IMG/VR virus record: IMGVR_UViG_3300042545_001134
Span: 244,600 to 308,599 of that record
Direction: 5' to 3' (one strand)
From: a virus
Length of the DNA stretch: 64,000 nucleotides
In this document: one piece after another, positions 18,199 through 26,477 of the stretch
Layout: every line of letters begins with the position of its first letter
How positions within the stretch are numbered: position 1 is the stretch's first letter
The notes under the pieces: generated by a model
Database searches by the model: none
Seen by the model: only the letters and a program-made list of their open reading frames with translations
Told to the model about the DNA's origin: nothing
Position numbers and translations under genes: made by a program

Positions 18199-18915
18199 TT
18201 GAGAAAATCAACTGTAAAATCCGGAATAGTAGACGAAAAAAAGAATCTACCTAAAAAAGAAAGAATTAGACAACTTATCAAACAACCAAAAGAGAAGTTT
18301 CTAACTAAACACCAAGAACAATATTGGAACATTTTAAGTGAAAATGAAATCACTTTATGTTTTGGTCCTGCAGGTGTGGGTAAATCTTATATCGCAATGA
18401 AACGTGCGGTTGACTTGTTATGGGATGACACCAATAAGTACGAAAAAATTATCATTGTAAGACCAGCAGTAGAGGCGGAAGAAAAACTCGGTTCTCTACC
18501 GGGTGGTTTAGAGGAAAAACTTGACCCATACATTTATCCGTCATATTATCTATTAAATAAAATTATAGGTAAAGAGGCAAGAGAAAAACTTAAAGAAGAA
18601 GGGTTCATTGAAGTTGCAGCCCTTGCATACATGAGGGGATGGAACGTTGATAACACTATCCTTGTATTTGAAGAGGCACAAAACACAACTCCAGCACAAA
18701 TGAAACTTCTTTTAACGAGAATCGGGTTTAACTCCAAATTCTTCATTTCAGGGGATTTAGACCAATCGGATAAATTTAAAGATAAAACTAAAACAGGATT
18801 ATACGATGCCAAGGTTAGACTTGGGGATATCAGAAATGTCGGCATTTTTGAATTCGATATGGATGATATTGTTCGTAACCCTATAATCTCTCAAATATTA
18901 AAAAGGTACGAATAA
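18199..18915 (+). CDS. phoH: PhoH-like P-loop ATPase
   Basis: This 238-residue PhoH-family ATPase, common in large phages, has Walker A GPAGVGKS (56-63), Walker B TILVFEEAQN (153-162) and the family phrases MKLLLTRIG and ISGDLDQ. PhoH proteins are linked to RNA metabolism or phosphate stress, but their phage role is unsettled. The frame begins at TTG (18199), because the first in-frame ATG lies after the Walker A motif; a TTG start is therefore needed for an intact enzyme. It follows dUTPase after 24 bases and is probably in the same early or middle transcript. Confidence 0.9.
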   Translation: MRKSTVKSGIVDEKKNLPKKERIRQLIKQPKEKFLTKHQEQYWNILSENEITLCFGPAGVGKSYIAMKRAVDLLWDDTNKYEKIIIVRPAVEAEEKLGSLPGGLEEKLDPYIYPSYYLLNKIIGKEAREKLKEEGFIEVAALAYMRGWNVDNTILVFEEAQNTTPAQMKLLLTRIGFNSKFFISGDLDQSDKFKDKTKTGLYDAKVRLGDIRNVGIFEFDMDDIVRNPIISQILKRYE

Positions 18916-18954
18916 ACCTTTACTTATAATATTTTTTAAATTATATTTTCCTTT

Positions 18955-19632
18955 ATGGAAGTATATGTTAGTATTGATGGTGTGTTGAGGAACATGCTAC
19001 AAAAATTCGATTATCATTATAAAGATTACTTTGTTGATACGGAGTCAGAAACTGAAGAAACATTTGAATATTCAGTTTCTGAACCCGTTTTAAATGATGA
19101 TGTATTGAATTCATACAAATTTCAATCAAATGAAGAATTCTTAAAATTCTTATATCTTGATTTCCCGATTGAAATTTTTGGTCACGCGGGTTTGAGTTAT
19201 AATCAGGCGGTGACAGAATTAAACACGTTGATTTTCGAAAATCCTGACGTTAAATTCACATTAATTGGTTTAAGTGAAAAAGCCAAAGCCAAACCATCAA
19301 CATTATTTTTCTTATCACGTAACGGAGTAATCTGTGACAACATATCATTTTCTAAAATAGAAAACGTGAATGAACTTTGGAGAAAGTGTGACTTATGGAT
19401 TACTGACGACAGAAGAATTATAGAGTCGTGTCCACCAAAAAAGAAAGTGGTAAAATTTAATACCGCATTCAATAATCACTTTACAAATACCTTAAAAATA
19501 AATAAATTATCAGAAATAAAAAAAGAATGGTTGAAATTTTCGGAAAAAACTATTACATCGACATTGATGGAATTACTAACAAATGTCAAACAGGCAGTAC
19601 AATCAAAAATGAAGACGGTACAGAAACCTTAG
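18955..19632 (+). CDS. HAD-like protein lacking the nucleophilic Asp
   Basis: In this 225-residue protein the N-terminus reads VYVSIDGVL where HAD phosphatases have DxDGVL, so the nucleophile Asp is Ser. Later segments fit the HAD/nucleotidase fold: VKFTLIGLSEKAKAKPSTLF (motif II-like), then DLWITDDRRIIE (motif IV-like acidic pair). I infer a catalytically altered or regulatory HAD-fold protein. Its last 106 bases overlap the start of the next gene in another frame, an unusually long overlap, but both frames look coding. Function unknown. Confidence 0.65.
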   Translation: MEVYVSIDGVLRNMLQKFDYHYKDYFVDTESETEETFEYSVSEPVLNDDVLNSYKFQSNEEFLKFLYLDFPIEIFGHAGLSYNQAVTELNTLIFENPDVKFTLIGLSEKAKAKPSTLFFLSRNGVICDNISFSKIENVNELWRKCDLWITDDRRIIESCPPKKKVVKFNTAFNNHFTNTLKINKLSEIKKEWLKFSEKTITSTLMELLTNVKQAVQSKMKTVQKP

Positions 19633-19811
19633 AAATAAATTTGTTCAAGTATGAAACAATTAAAATGTGTCTTGACAGGGTTCTAAATGAATACGAGGAA
19701 CCCGGAGAAGGAAGTATTGGATTGTTTGGACAAAATGAACTATCCATATCATTTAAAATTGCATTTAACACCCTAATCAAATATCAAATCTTACAAGAAG
19801 ATGATGAATAA
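19527..19811 (+). CDS. Hypothetical small protein overlapping the HAD-like gene
   Basis: This 94-residue acidic protein starts MVEIFGKNYYIDIDGITNKC, with a compact beta unit and then a helical part (YETIKMCLDRVLNEYEEP ... SISFKIAFNTLIKYQIL). The ATG at 19527 lies 106 bases inside the preceding gene, and its stop overlaps the ATG pair of the next gene. No later in-frame ATG would leave the N-terminal fold intact. The helical C-terminal half looks like a small conserved phage protein, but I cannot name it. Confidence is moderate because of the long overlap. Confidence 0.55.
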   Translation: MVEIFGKNYYIDIDGITNKCQTGSTIKNEDGTETLEINLFKYETIKMCLDRVLNEYEEPGEGSIGLFGQNELSISFKIAFNTLIKYQILQEDDE

Positions 19812-20868
19812 AAATAAAGAAAACATAGAAAAACTAGAAAGTTCATTAAGTAAATTAAACTCTAATGAACACACAATCTATTTCTTGACATATGACACAA
19901 GAAATAACGCAAGAGCATCAGTTAAACATATCTACGATATGGCATTGACATTAAAAGAATCGGGATATAACTCGAAAATCTTGGTTGAAGATAAAACATA
20001 CACAGGTATCAATGCTTGGTTAGGTGACAAATATGACTCATTAGAGGTTGTCACCATTAAAGACGATAGAGTTGAAATCAAAATTGAGGATACCATTGTG
20101 GTTCCTGAATATTATTCAAACGTGTTGGAAAGTTTGGCTAATATTAAATGTGTTAAAGTAATGCTGGTTCAACAAAAAGAATACCTGTTCGAAACATTAC
20201 CAATTGGTAGTCGTTGGTCCGATTATGGTTTTGATAGGGCAATTACAACAACCGACCTATCTAAAAAATACATTATGGAGAACTTCAATGAAGCATTGGT
20301 TCATATTATTCCACCTATGATAAGTGATAATTTTACTCCATCGGAAAAAATGGCAAAACCAATTATTGCCATTTTATGTAGAGACCGTTCAATCAATAAG
20401 AAATTGATTTCTGAATTCTACATTAGATACCCACATTTAAGGTGGATTACATTCAGAGACATGAACCAAATGACTTATGAAGAGTTTTCAGACAACCTTA
20501 AAGAGTGTTTGGTTTCTGTTTGGGTTGATGATGACTCAACATTCGGAACTTTTCCATTAGAATCGATGAAATGTGAGGTACCAGTAATTGGTAAAATCCC
20601 AAAGAACGAACCCGATTGGATTGGTGAAAATGGTATGTGGACATACGATGAATCTAAATTAACTGAAATCCTTGGTAAGTTCGTTTTAGCGTGGTTAGAA
20701 GGTGTTGAGATTAATGACGAGGTAAAACAAAAAATGAAAGAGTCATTATTACCTTACGATTCTGAGATTACAAAAACCAACATAATCTCAATTTTCAATT
20801 CATTTAAAAATAACAGAGTTCAAGCCATCGAAAAGGCATTAGAAAAATTAAACAGCGAGGAAGTATAA
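19801..20868 (+). CDS. Glycosyltransferase-like protein, GT-B fold
   Basis: This 355-residue protein has an N-terminal Rossmann-like half (TIYFLTYDTRNNARASVKHI, IVVPEYYSNVLESL) and a C-terminal half with PIIAILCRDRS and then VSVWVDDDSTFGTFPLESMK, which matches the GT-B donor-site helix seen in family 4 enzymes (E at the TFPLES step). The ATG at 19801 (or the next codon, 19804) overlaps the upstream stop. It lies directly before a family-2-like glycosyltransferase, indicating a shared sugar pathway. Acceptor and sugar are unknown. Confidence 0.7.
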   Translation: MMNKNKENIEKLESSLSKLNSNEHTIYFLTYDTRNNARASVKHIYDMALTLKESGYNSKILVEDKTYTGINAWLGDKYDSLEVVTIKDDRVEIKIEDTIVVPEYYSNVLESLANIKCVKVMLVQQKEYLFETLPIGSRWSDYGFDRAITTTDLSKKYIMENFNEALVHIIPPMISDNFTPSEKMAKPIIAILCRDRSINKKLISEFYIRYPHLRWITFRDMNQMTYEEFSDNLKECLVSVWVDDDSTFGTFPLESMKCEVPVIGKIPKNEPDWIGENGMWTYDESKLTEILGKFVLAWLEGVEINDEVKQKMKESLLPYDSEITKTNIISIFNSFKNNRVQAIEKALEKLNSEEV

Positions 20869-20870
20869 CC

Positions 20871-21650
20871 ATGAAAAATATAACAGTAATATTACCAATT
20901 CATAAATGGGACGAAGAATACTCAACGATGTATGAGAATTCAGTTAAGTCCGTAGAACAATTTTACAATGACGTTAAATTAATCGTTGTGGGACCATCTA
21001 CAGTAACATCAAAAATTACATTTACATCGGATAAATTAGAAACTAAAATTGTGGTAAACGAAGGTTTAACAGATTTTTGTAGTCAAGTTAACTTGGGAAT
21101 CGATAATTGTGAAACCGAATGGTTTTCACTTTTAGAAGTTGATGATGAGTATAAATCATCGTGGTTGAAGTCTATGGACTCCTACATGAAAGAAAACCCA
21201 ACGGCTGAGGTCTTCTTACCAATCGTAAGAGATATCAACGTAGAGGGTAAATTCTTGAGTTATACAAATGAGTCTACTTGGGCGTATGGTTTTACTGAGA
21301 AACAAGGCACTCTTGATAATGAGGCACTTTTAGACTATCAAAATTTTCAAATCAGTGGTGGATTGTATAAAACATCTGTGATTAAAGAACAAGGTAAGTT
21401 AAAAGACAACATCAAATTAACTTTTGGGTATGAGTTCTTATTAAGATTAACACACAATAACATTGTGGTTATGACAGTACCTAAAATCGGATATCAACAC
21501 GTTAACTTCAGAGAGGATTCTTTGTTTTGGTCATATAAAAACGATGAAACAATAAAGATGACAGAGAATGAGGTTAAATTTTGGTTAGAGACCGCAAAGA
21601 AAGAGTTTTTCTTTAAAAATAAACGAGACATAAATTATGTAAATAACTAA
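20871..21650 (+). CDS. Glycosyltransferase family 2-like protein
   Basis: This 259-residue GT-A-type protein has the N-terminal strand ITVILPIHKW, where family 2 enzymes start. It also has NLGIDNCETEWFSLLEVDDE with an acidic DD pair in the position of the DxD metal motif, then GYEFLLRLTHNN with the C-terminal acidic residue in a plausible site for the catalytic base. It starts two bases after the GT-B gene stop and ends two bases before the sigma factor gene. Role probably in glycosylating a phage or host molecule; substrate not visible. Confidence 0.75.
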   Translation: MKNITVILPIHKWDEEYSTMYENSVKSVEQFYNDVKLIVVGPSTVTSKITFTSDKLETKIVVNEGLTDFCSQVNLGIDNCETEWFSLLEVDDEYKSSWLKSMDSYMKENPTAEVFLPIVRDINVEGKFLSYTNESTWAYGFTEKQGTLDNEALLDYQNFQISGGLYKTSVIKEQGKLKDNIKLTFGYEFLLRLTHNNIVVMTVPKIGYQHVNFREDSLFWSYKNDETIKMTENEVKFWLETAKKEFFFKNKRDINYVNN

Positions 21651-21652
21651 AA

Positions 21653-22351
21653 ATGCCACGCAAACGTACCCAAAAAATATATTTTGGGGAGGACCAAGAA
21701 CAAGCGGTGGTACGATATCTAGAATCAGAATCCGAATCAGAAAAGAATAAGATATTCAATGAATATTTAAGAGAACCTCTCATTATAATGGTTGAAAGTA
21801 TCATTCGACGTTATAAATTATATAGAAAAAATTTAGAATTTGTGGACATCCACACTGATACAATGTCCTTTTTGATTACTAAAATCAATAAGTTCGACCA
21901 TACAAAGAACCATAAGGCGTATTCGTACTTTGGTACCATTTGTAAGAACTATTTGATGGGGGCAATCCAAAAAGACACTAAGGAACAAAATAGAAGTGTT
22001 TCCTATGACGATATTTCATCATCATTAGAAGAGAGTCCTGAACACTCCTATGTCATCGATGAAACTCATGTTGATTATAGGGACGTTATCATAAAGTTCA
22101 ACATCCAAATGGAGGAATTTATGGAATCGGAAGAATTAACTGATAATGAACAAAAGTTAGGATATGCCCTTTTAGAAATCTTTGGCAATTTTGATAAAAT
22201 CTTCCAAATAGGAGATGGAAACAAATTCAATAAGAACCTGATACTCTTATCTTTAAGGGAGATGACCTCCTTATCAACTAAGGAAATAAGGATATCTCTT
22301 AGAAAATACAGAAAATTATACGAAGGTGTAATGTTAGGGTTCATAAATTAA
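21653..22351 (+). CDS. 55: Late-transcription sigma factor (T4 gp55-like)
   Basis: This 232-residue protein fits the phage late sigma family. It has a helical region-2-like core (KNHKAYSYFGTICKNYLMGA preceded by LITKINKFDHT) that would contact core RNA polymerase and the melted -10 DNA. The C-terminal helices (TSLSTKEIRISLRKYRKLY) are shorter than in host sigma-70. It would direct host RNA polymerase to late promoters; the window's recurrent TATTTATA motif is the obvious candidate site. No gp33-like co-activator or clamp gene is seen here. Assignment by motif and by its place before structural genes. Confidence 0.8.
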   Translation: MPRKRTQKIYFGEDQEQAVVRYLESESESEKNKIFNEYLREPLIIMVESIIRRYKLYRKNLEFVDIHTDTMSFLITKINKFDHTKNHKAYSYFGTICKNYLMGAIQKDTKEQNRSVSYDDISSSLEESPEHSYVIDETHVDYRDVIIKFNIQMEEFMESEELTDNEQKLGYALLEIFGNFDKIFQIGDGNKFNKNLILLSLREMTSLSTKEIRISLRKYRKLYEGVMLGFIN

Positions 22352-22360
22352 AAATAACCC

Positions 22361-22368
22361 TATTTATA
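22361..22368 (+). promoter_or_regulatory. Candidate late promoter TATTTATA
   Basis: TATTTATA sits 4 bases before the ATG at 22373, directly after the sigma gene. Confidence 0.4.
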
Positions 22369-22372
22369 GTGT

Positions 22373-22747
22373 ATGAGAGAGAGAAAAAATATCATAGCAC
22401 TCGATACAGACTCAGCGTTAGCGTTGATGCAGGAAATCTACAATGATATTGTGGAGCAAAAAAACACCGCATCAATGATAACGAAGAAAATGTTAACCTT
22501 CATGAAAGATGCGGAGGATATGAGTGTAATTGGTCCTGTTATTAAGGAACAACAAAAAATACTAAACGACTGTACCGAGAAGAAGATTTCGTTGGTTAAG
22601 TTACAAAGTGCATTATTAAAACAAACTCAAGGAACGGGCGCAAATTCTGGTGGTAAATTAAGTTTAACAGACGAAGATAGAACTCTTCTTGAGAAATTAA
22701 TGAATGAACCCGACGACGAACCAAAACAAGGAACTTATAGAACGTAA
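22373..22747 (+). CDS. Hypothetical helical protein
   Basis: This 124-residue protein is mostly helical (ALALMQEIYNDIVEQKN, MITKKMLTFMKDAEDMSVIG, KKISLVKLQSALLKQ) and ends in a Gly/acidic tail. There is no membrane segment. The start follows a late-type motif by only 4 bases and its stop overlaps the start of the next large gene (22747). A chaperone or assembly factor for the 649-residue neighbour is possible from context. No family recognised. Confidence 0.55.
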   Translation: MRERKNIIALDTDSALALMQEIYNDIVEQKNTASMITKKMLTFMKDAEDMSVIGPVIKEQQKILNDCTEKKISLVKLQSALLKQTQGTGANSGGKLSLTDEDRTLLEKLMNEPDDEPKQGTYRT

Positions 22748-24696
22748 TGAGCAAGTTAAAAAATACCAAAAAGAAGTTAGTTTCGAGGATTGAGGGAATC
22801 AAAAAAATAAGTGATGACCCAAAAACATTAGCAGATAATACTTCGGATACCTATTTAGGAAATATTCCGTCAGCGGAAGACTTTGTTGGTAAAAAACTTG
22901 ATGCGTTAAAAAAGAAAAGAGCACAGAAAAAAGAAAACAAAAAAGACATTTTTAGTGAGTTACTTGAAGTTGTTGAACAATTTTTAGGTACCGAAAAGAA
23001 GTCTTCAGGTAATCAAACCGATACCGTACAAAGTGGTACAACCACCAACCCCGTTAAGAACAAAGATAAAAAAAGATTAACCCAACACGCATTATCAGCA
23101 TCTGACACAACATTAAGTCAGGCAAAAGAAATTGTGGTTAAAAGATTATCGGAGGCACTTTTTTTAGGGGATGGAATTTGTGGTACCGAATCAGTATTCA
23201 ATGTGGATGCAATTAGTATCAAACCAGAAGAATTCGATGTTTTGGATATTCTTACAATTGACCCCGAAACTTCTTGTGGTCAAATCATCTATGAACCAAA
23301 AAGTCCCGATAAGAATAAAGAAAAGGTAAATAGGGAACTATATAATTCCTTCAGTGGAGGTACCTATACGTTTACTTCAAATAACGGTAACGATTTGTTT
23401 ACCTCAACATGGAATCAAACAAATCAAGAATTCCAAATCACAGGATTAACACAGGGAGCGACCGGTGTAACCAAAGTACAAGATTTTATTAACGATTATT
23501 ATTCATCTCTCGAACTACCCGATGGGGAGGCAATTGCCAAAACGGCAATGTTACTAACCATCCAAGGAGGAGGTAAATGTGGTAAATCTAAAAAATTTGA
23601 TGCATCATTAAATAATTTAGATAGACTAATAAAAAAATTACTTTCGATTTGTGGTTCAGAAACCAAAACAGATGAGTTAAAAAATCAAAATGCCGTTAAT
23701 ATGTTTGATGAATCGGAAGAAGACATTGAGTTTTATTTTGATTTTGATGACGTTGAAGGGATTGATTTAGATGACGAGGATTTAAGATATAGAAGAGTAC
23801 TAAGATTCAAAGATTGTTACAATTTTGAAATTGACGTAGATGATACTCACATTGAGGACTTTGTTTACTTAGTAAAGAATAAAGACCCTAAACAGGCGAT
23901 TAACGAGGCACTTAATAAAGTTGCCACGGATGCGAGTGAACAATCTGATGGGTCTCTTTCAATATCTGATTTGTTAAATAACTTATTAAATAATTTTATC
24001 CTTAGTTTACCAAAGGCATTAATTATGACGGTTTTATCTGCAAAGGTTTTTTTACCACTAATAATGATTTATAAAATTTTCAAACAAATGGCCCTAAATG
24101 TTGTGATAAACATAAAGGAATTAATGAAAAAGTTTTATAAGGCGATTAGTTTAATTATAAAAGATTTGTTTTGGATTTTTATCCGCGCATTTTGGAACTT
24201 AGTTAAGATTGATTTAATTGCATTTGTGACTAAATTAGTTCAAAAAATTATTAAAAGAAAATACAAGAGATATCTGTTGATTATCACATCCCTTCTGGCG
24301 TTACTTAAAAAAATATCAGAAACGGAAATGGATAGTTGTTATGAGATATTTCAGACAATCTTGGATACTATAACAGGGGCCATTAATATGAAAACACCCC
24401 TTACTGTTCCAAGTTTTCTTTTATTTGTTGCAGACTCGGCACCGGGTTATAGTCAAGATAGGGCGTTTTTGAATATTGTAGAAAGGTTAGAATCCGCAGG
24501 GGTACCAACAGGTCCAATCTACGGTGAAAGTAATGACGTGTTAACATTAGTTAAATCCGTTATTGATGGACACACAGAAGAAGAAGATACGAATTCATTT
24601 ATAAAAATTGTTCTAAAAGGTGGAATATTACCAGGACCTACAGGTGGTGCGGTAATTCCTCCGGCATTAATATCTGGAGTTGGTAAAAAGTTTTAA
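22747..24696 (+). CDS. Large virion-associated protein with hydrophobic helical segment
   Basis: This 649-residue protein has a Lys-rich N-terminus, then a middle domain with IKPEEFDVLDILTIDPETSC and a conserved-looking DEEDLRYRRVLRFKDCYNFE-type acidic/aromatic patch. A long amphipathic to hydrophobic helical stretch spans roughly residues 415-525 (ALIMTVLSAKVFLPLIMIYK, LLIITSLLALLKK) and may contact or insert in membranes. The C-terminus is Gly/Pro-rich. It lies before the OB-fold baseplate gene. A tail or baseplate component, or an ejected protein that acts at the host membrane, would fit; neither is shown. Confidence 0.6.
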   Translation: MSKLKNTKKKLVSRIEGIKKISDDPKTLADNTSDTYLGNIPSAEDFVGKKLDALKKKRAQKKENKKDIFSELLEVVEQFLGTEKKSSGNQTDTVQSGTTTNPVKNKDKKRLTQHALSASDTTLSQAKEIVVKRLSEALFLGDGICGTESVFNVDAISIKPEEFDVLDILTIDPETSCGQIIYEPKSPDKNKEKVNRELYNSFSGGTYTFTSNNGNDLFTSTWNQTNQEFQITGLTQGATGVTKVQDFINDYYSSLELPDGEAIAKTAMLLTIQGGGKCGKSKKFDASLNNLDRLIKKLLSICGSETKTDELKNQNAVNMFDESEEDIEFYFDFDDVEGIDLDDEDLRYRRVLRFKDCYNFEIDVDDTHIEDFVYLVKNKDPKQAINEALNKVATDASEQSDGSLSISDLLNNLLNNFILSLPKALIMTVLSAKVFLPLIMIYKIFKQMALNVVINIKELMKKFYKAISLIIKDLFWIFIRAFWNLVKIDLIAFVTKLVQKIIKRKYKRYLLIITSLLALLKKISETEMDSCYEIFQTILDTITGAINMKTPLTVPSFLLFVADSAPGYSQDRAFLNIVERLESAGVPTGPIYGESNDVLTLVKSVIDGHTEEEDTNSFIKIVLKGGILPGPTGGAVIPPALISGVGKKF

Positions 24697-24697
24697 T

Positions 24698-24898
24698 ATG
24701 GAAAAAGAAAAATTATTAGACGTAATTGAAAATGTAAAAGATAAATCAAACAAAGATTTATTAGACGCAGAAGGTTTCTTATTTGAGGAACATGAAAAAA
24801 CAAAAGAGTTAATCATAGAATTAACTCGACATTTAGATGGAATCGCAGATTTACATTCTAAAGTCGTTAAAGAAATTGAAAATAGAAAAGTAATATGA
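24698..24898 (+). CDS. Hypothetical small helical protein
   Basis: This 66-residue, strongly helical protein (MEKEKLLDVIENVKDKSNKD, HLDGIADLHSKVVKEIENRK) has coiled-coil potential. I choose the ATG at 24698 rather than an upstream TTG inside the previous gene, because it follows that gene's stop by one base. It overlaps the start of the baseplate hub gene by four bases. It may be a chaperone or small baseplate part; no family is recognised. Confidence 0.55.
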   Translation: MEKEKLLDVIENVKDKSNKDLLDAEGFLFEEHEKTKELIIELTRHLDGIADLHSKVVKEIENRKVI

Positions 24899-26454
24899 AA
24901 ATAATAGATTTAGGTGTCTGTATCGATAACAACGACCCAAAAGTTTTGGGTAGAATACGTTGTATTGGTTATGATGATTATGTTTCAGGTAAAGAGAATT
25001 ACAAAAAGTACACTCCATATGACGAGAATGACCCTTTTGTTGCCTTACCGTTTTTACCTAACAATATTAATTTTATACCTGAAGTTAACCAAACAGTAAA
25101 AGTATTAAGATATAACACGGAAAAAACAACCGTGAACCAAGAATACATTGCCGGTCCATTTACTACAAGATACGATTATTCATCACAAACGTTTTCACAA
25201 CAAATTGCACCAACAACCTTTGGTGTTGGGGTAAAGAAAAAGAAGGATATATTTAAAAACGGGTCATTACCACCTGATTGTGCAAATACCTTAGCAAAAA
25301 ATACGGATTACGCAATTTCAGGTAAGTACGGTTCGGATGTTTTAATGACAGAAGGTGGTTTAGTTTTAAGGGGTGGTAAATTATTGTCAAAACAAAGTGC
25401 GTCAGCACCAGAAAGAGAACGATTAGCGGATTTTCCATTATCATCTAAAAAGGTTGCCAAATTACAACTTAAAAAATTCCCCGAAAAAAGAATTAGTAAG
25501 ATTGATATTGTTAAAAAAACAACATATGAAAATGCGAACTTAAAATACATTATTGAATATGATTTAGATAGCCTAACCTCACCTCAAATTGTTAGTTTCT
25601 TTGTATATAAAATACAAGAAGGTACATATGGGGATTTATTTAAAACAAATACATTTACCGAATTCACCGATACATCAACATTACCTGTTGTCTTATTAAA
25701 TTCAGATAACACCACGACCACACCGACGTTGACTGTAGATATGTCAACAATGGTAGGTTTTAACGATTTTGGTGTTGATGGTAAAATCACATTAATTTGT
25801 TCTGAGATTAGGACTAAGTTATTAAAAATTAAAGAGGATGGTTTTATTGGTTTATTTAATGCGGATGTAAATAAAAAATTTAGTAATCCCGAAGAATTAA
25901 CTAACATTTATCCGTTCTTTTTTAGACCTACCACTTCATTTAGAACAACTCAAACCAGTGACACAACCGTGTTAGAAAGAAAAGATGCGGTACTTTCAAA
26001 TATTAGATTAGCGAAAGGTGTGGTACAAAGCGGTTTAGTTTGGTCAGCAATTCAATTTAAGGCTCCGTCATTCACCAAAGAGGAGGAAGTTGAAAAACTA
26101 ATTAAAGATAGTTCATCAAGAGAACAGACATTTGGTAGTGTGGTTGCAGATAAGTTATACCTACTATCTACAGACACAAACTTTACAGGTAAAAGTATTG
26201 ATTTTGAGAAATTGGATGGATACGAGTATACCCAAGAAAATTATTTAAACCTTATTGACCCAAATACGTATGGTGTCGTTAGGGGTGAGATTTTATTGGA
26301 ATTTTTAAGGTCAATGTTCAACGTAATGTTGACACATACCCATAACATTAATAAACCATATGCGAGGACCGATTACGAGGCACATAACACTATGGCAGAA
26401 CTTTACAACAAACTTGAATCTGAGTTATTAAATAAATCGGTTAGAATCAACTAA
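24895..26454 (+). CDS. Baseplate hub protein with N-terminal OB-fold (gp5-like)
   Basis: In this 519-residue protein, residues 1-120 follow the OB-fold pattern of T4 gp5/VgrG-type proteins: GVCIDNNDPKVLGRIRCIGY, then PFLPNNINFIPEVNQTVKVL and the strand EYIAGPFTTRYDY. It lacks an evident lysozyme domain. The rest is beta-rich and ends in a helical segment with LTHTHNINKPYARTDY. It would sit at the centre of the baseplate as the hub that carries the tail needle. It is followed by a late-type motif and the 458-residue structural gene. The OB-fold assignment is good; gp5 identity is inference. Confidence 0.7.
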   Translation: MKIIDLGVCIDNNDPKVLGRIRCIGYDDYVSGKENYKKYTPYDENDPFVALPFLPNNINFIPEVNQTVKVLRYNTEKTTVNQEYIAGPFTTRYDYSSQTFSQQIAPTTFGVGVKKKKDIFKNGSLPPDCANTLAKNTDYAISGKYGSDVLMTEGGLVLRGGKLLSKQSASAPERERLADFPLSSKKVAKLQLKKFPEKRISKIDIVKKTTYENANLKYIIEYDLDSLTSPQIVSFFVYKIQEGTYGDLFKTNTFTEFTDTSTLPVVLLNSDNTTTTPTLTVDMSTMVGFNDFGVDGKITLICSEIRTKLLKIKEDGFIGLFNADVNKKFSNPEELTNIYPFFFRPTTSFRTTQTSDTTVLERKDAVLSNIRLAKGVVQSGLVWSAIQFKAPSFTKEEEVEKLIKDSSSREQTFGSVVADKLYLLSTDTNFTGKSIDFEKLDGYEYTQENYLNLIDPNTYGVVRGEILLEFLRSMFNVMLTHTHNINKPYARTDYEAHNTMAELYNKLESELLNKSVRIN

Positions 26455-26459
26455 TTTGA

Positions 26460-26467
26460 TATTTATT
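26460..26467 (+). promoter_or_regulatory. Candidate late promoter (TATTTATT)
   Basis: GATATTTATT lies 10 bases before the ATG at 26478, in the gap after the baseplate hub gene. Confidence 0.4.
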
Positions 26468-26477
26468 AAATAAAAAG

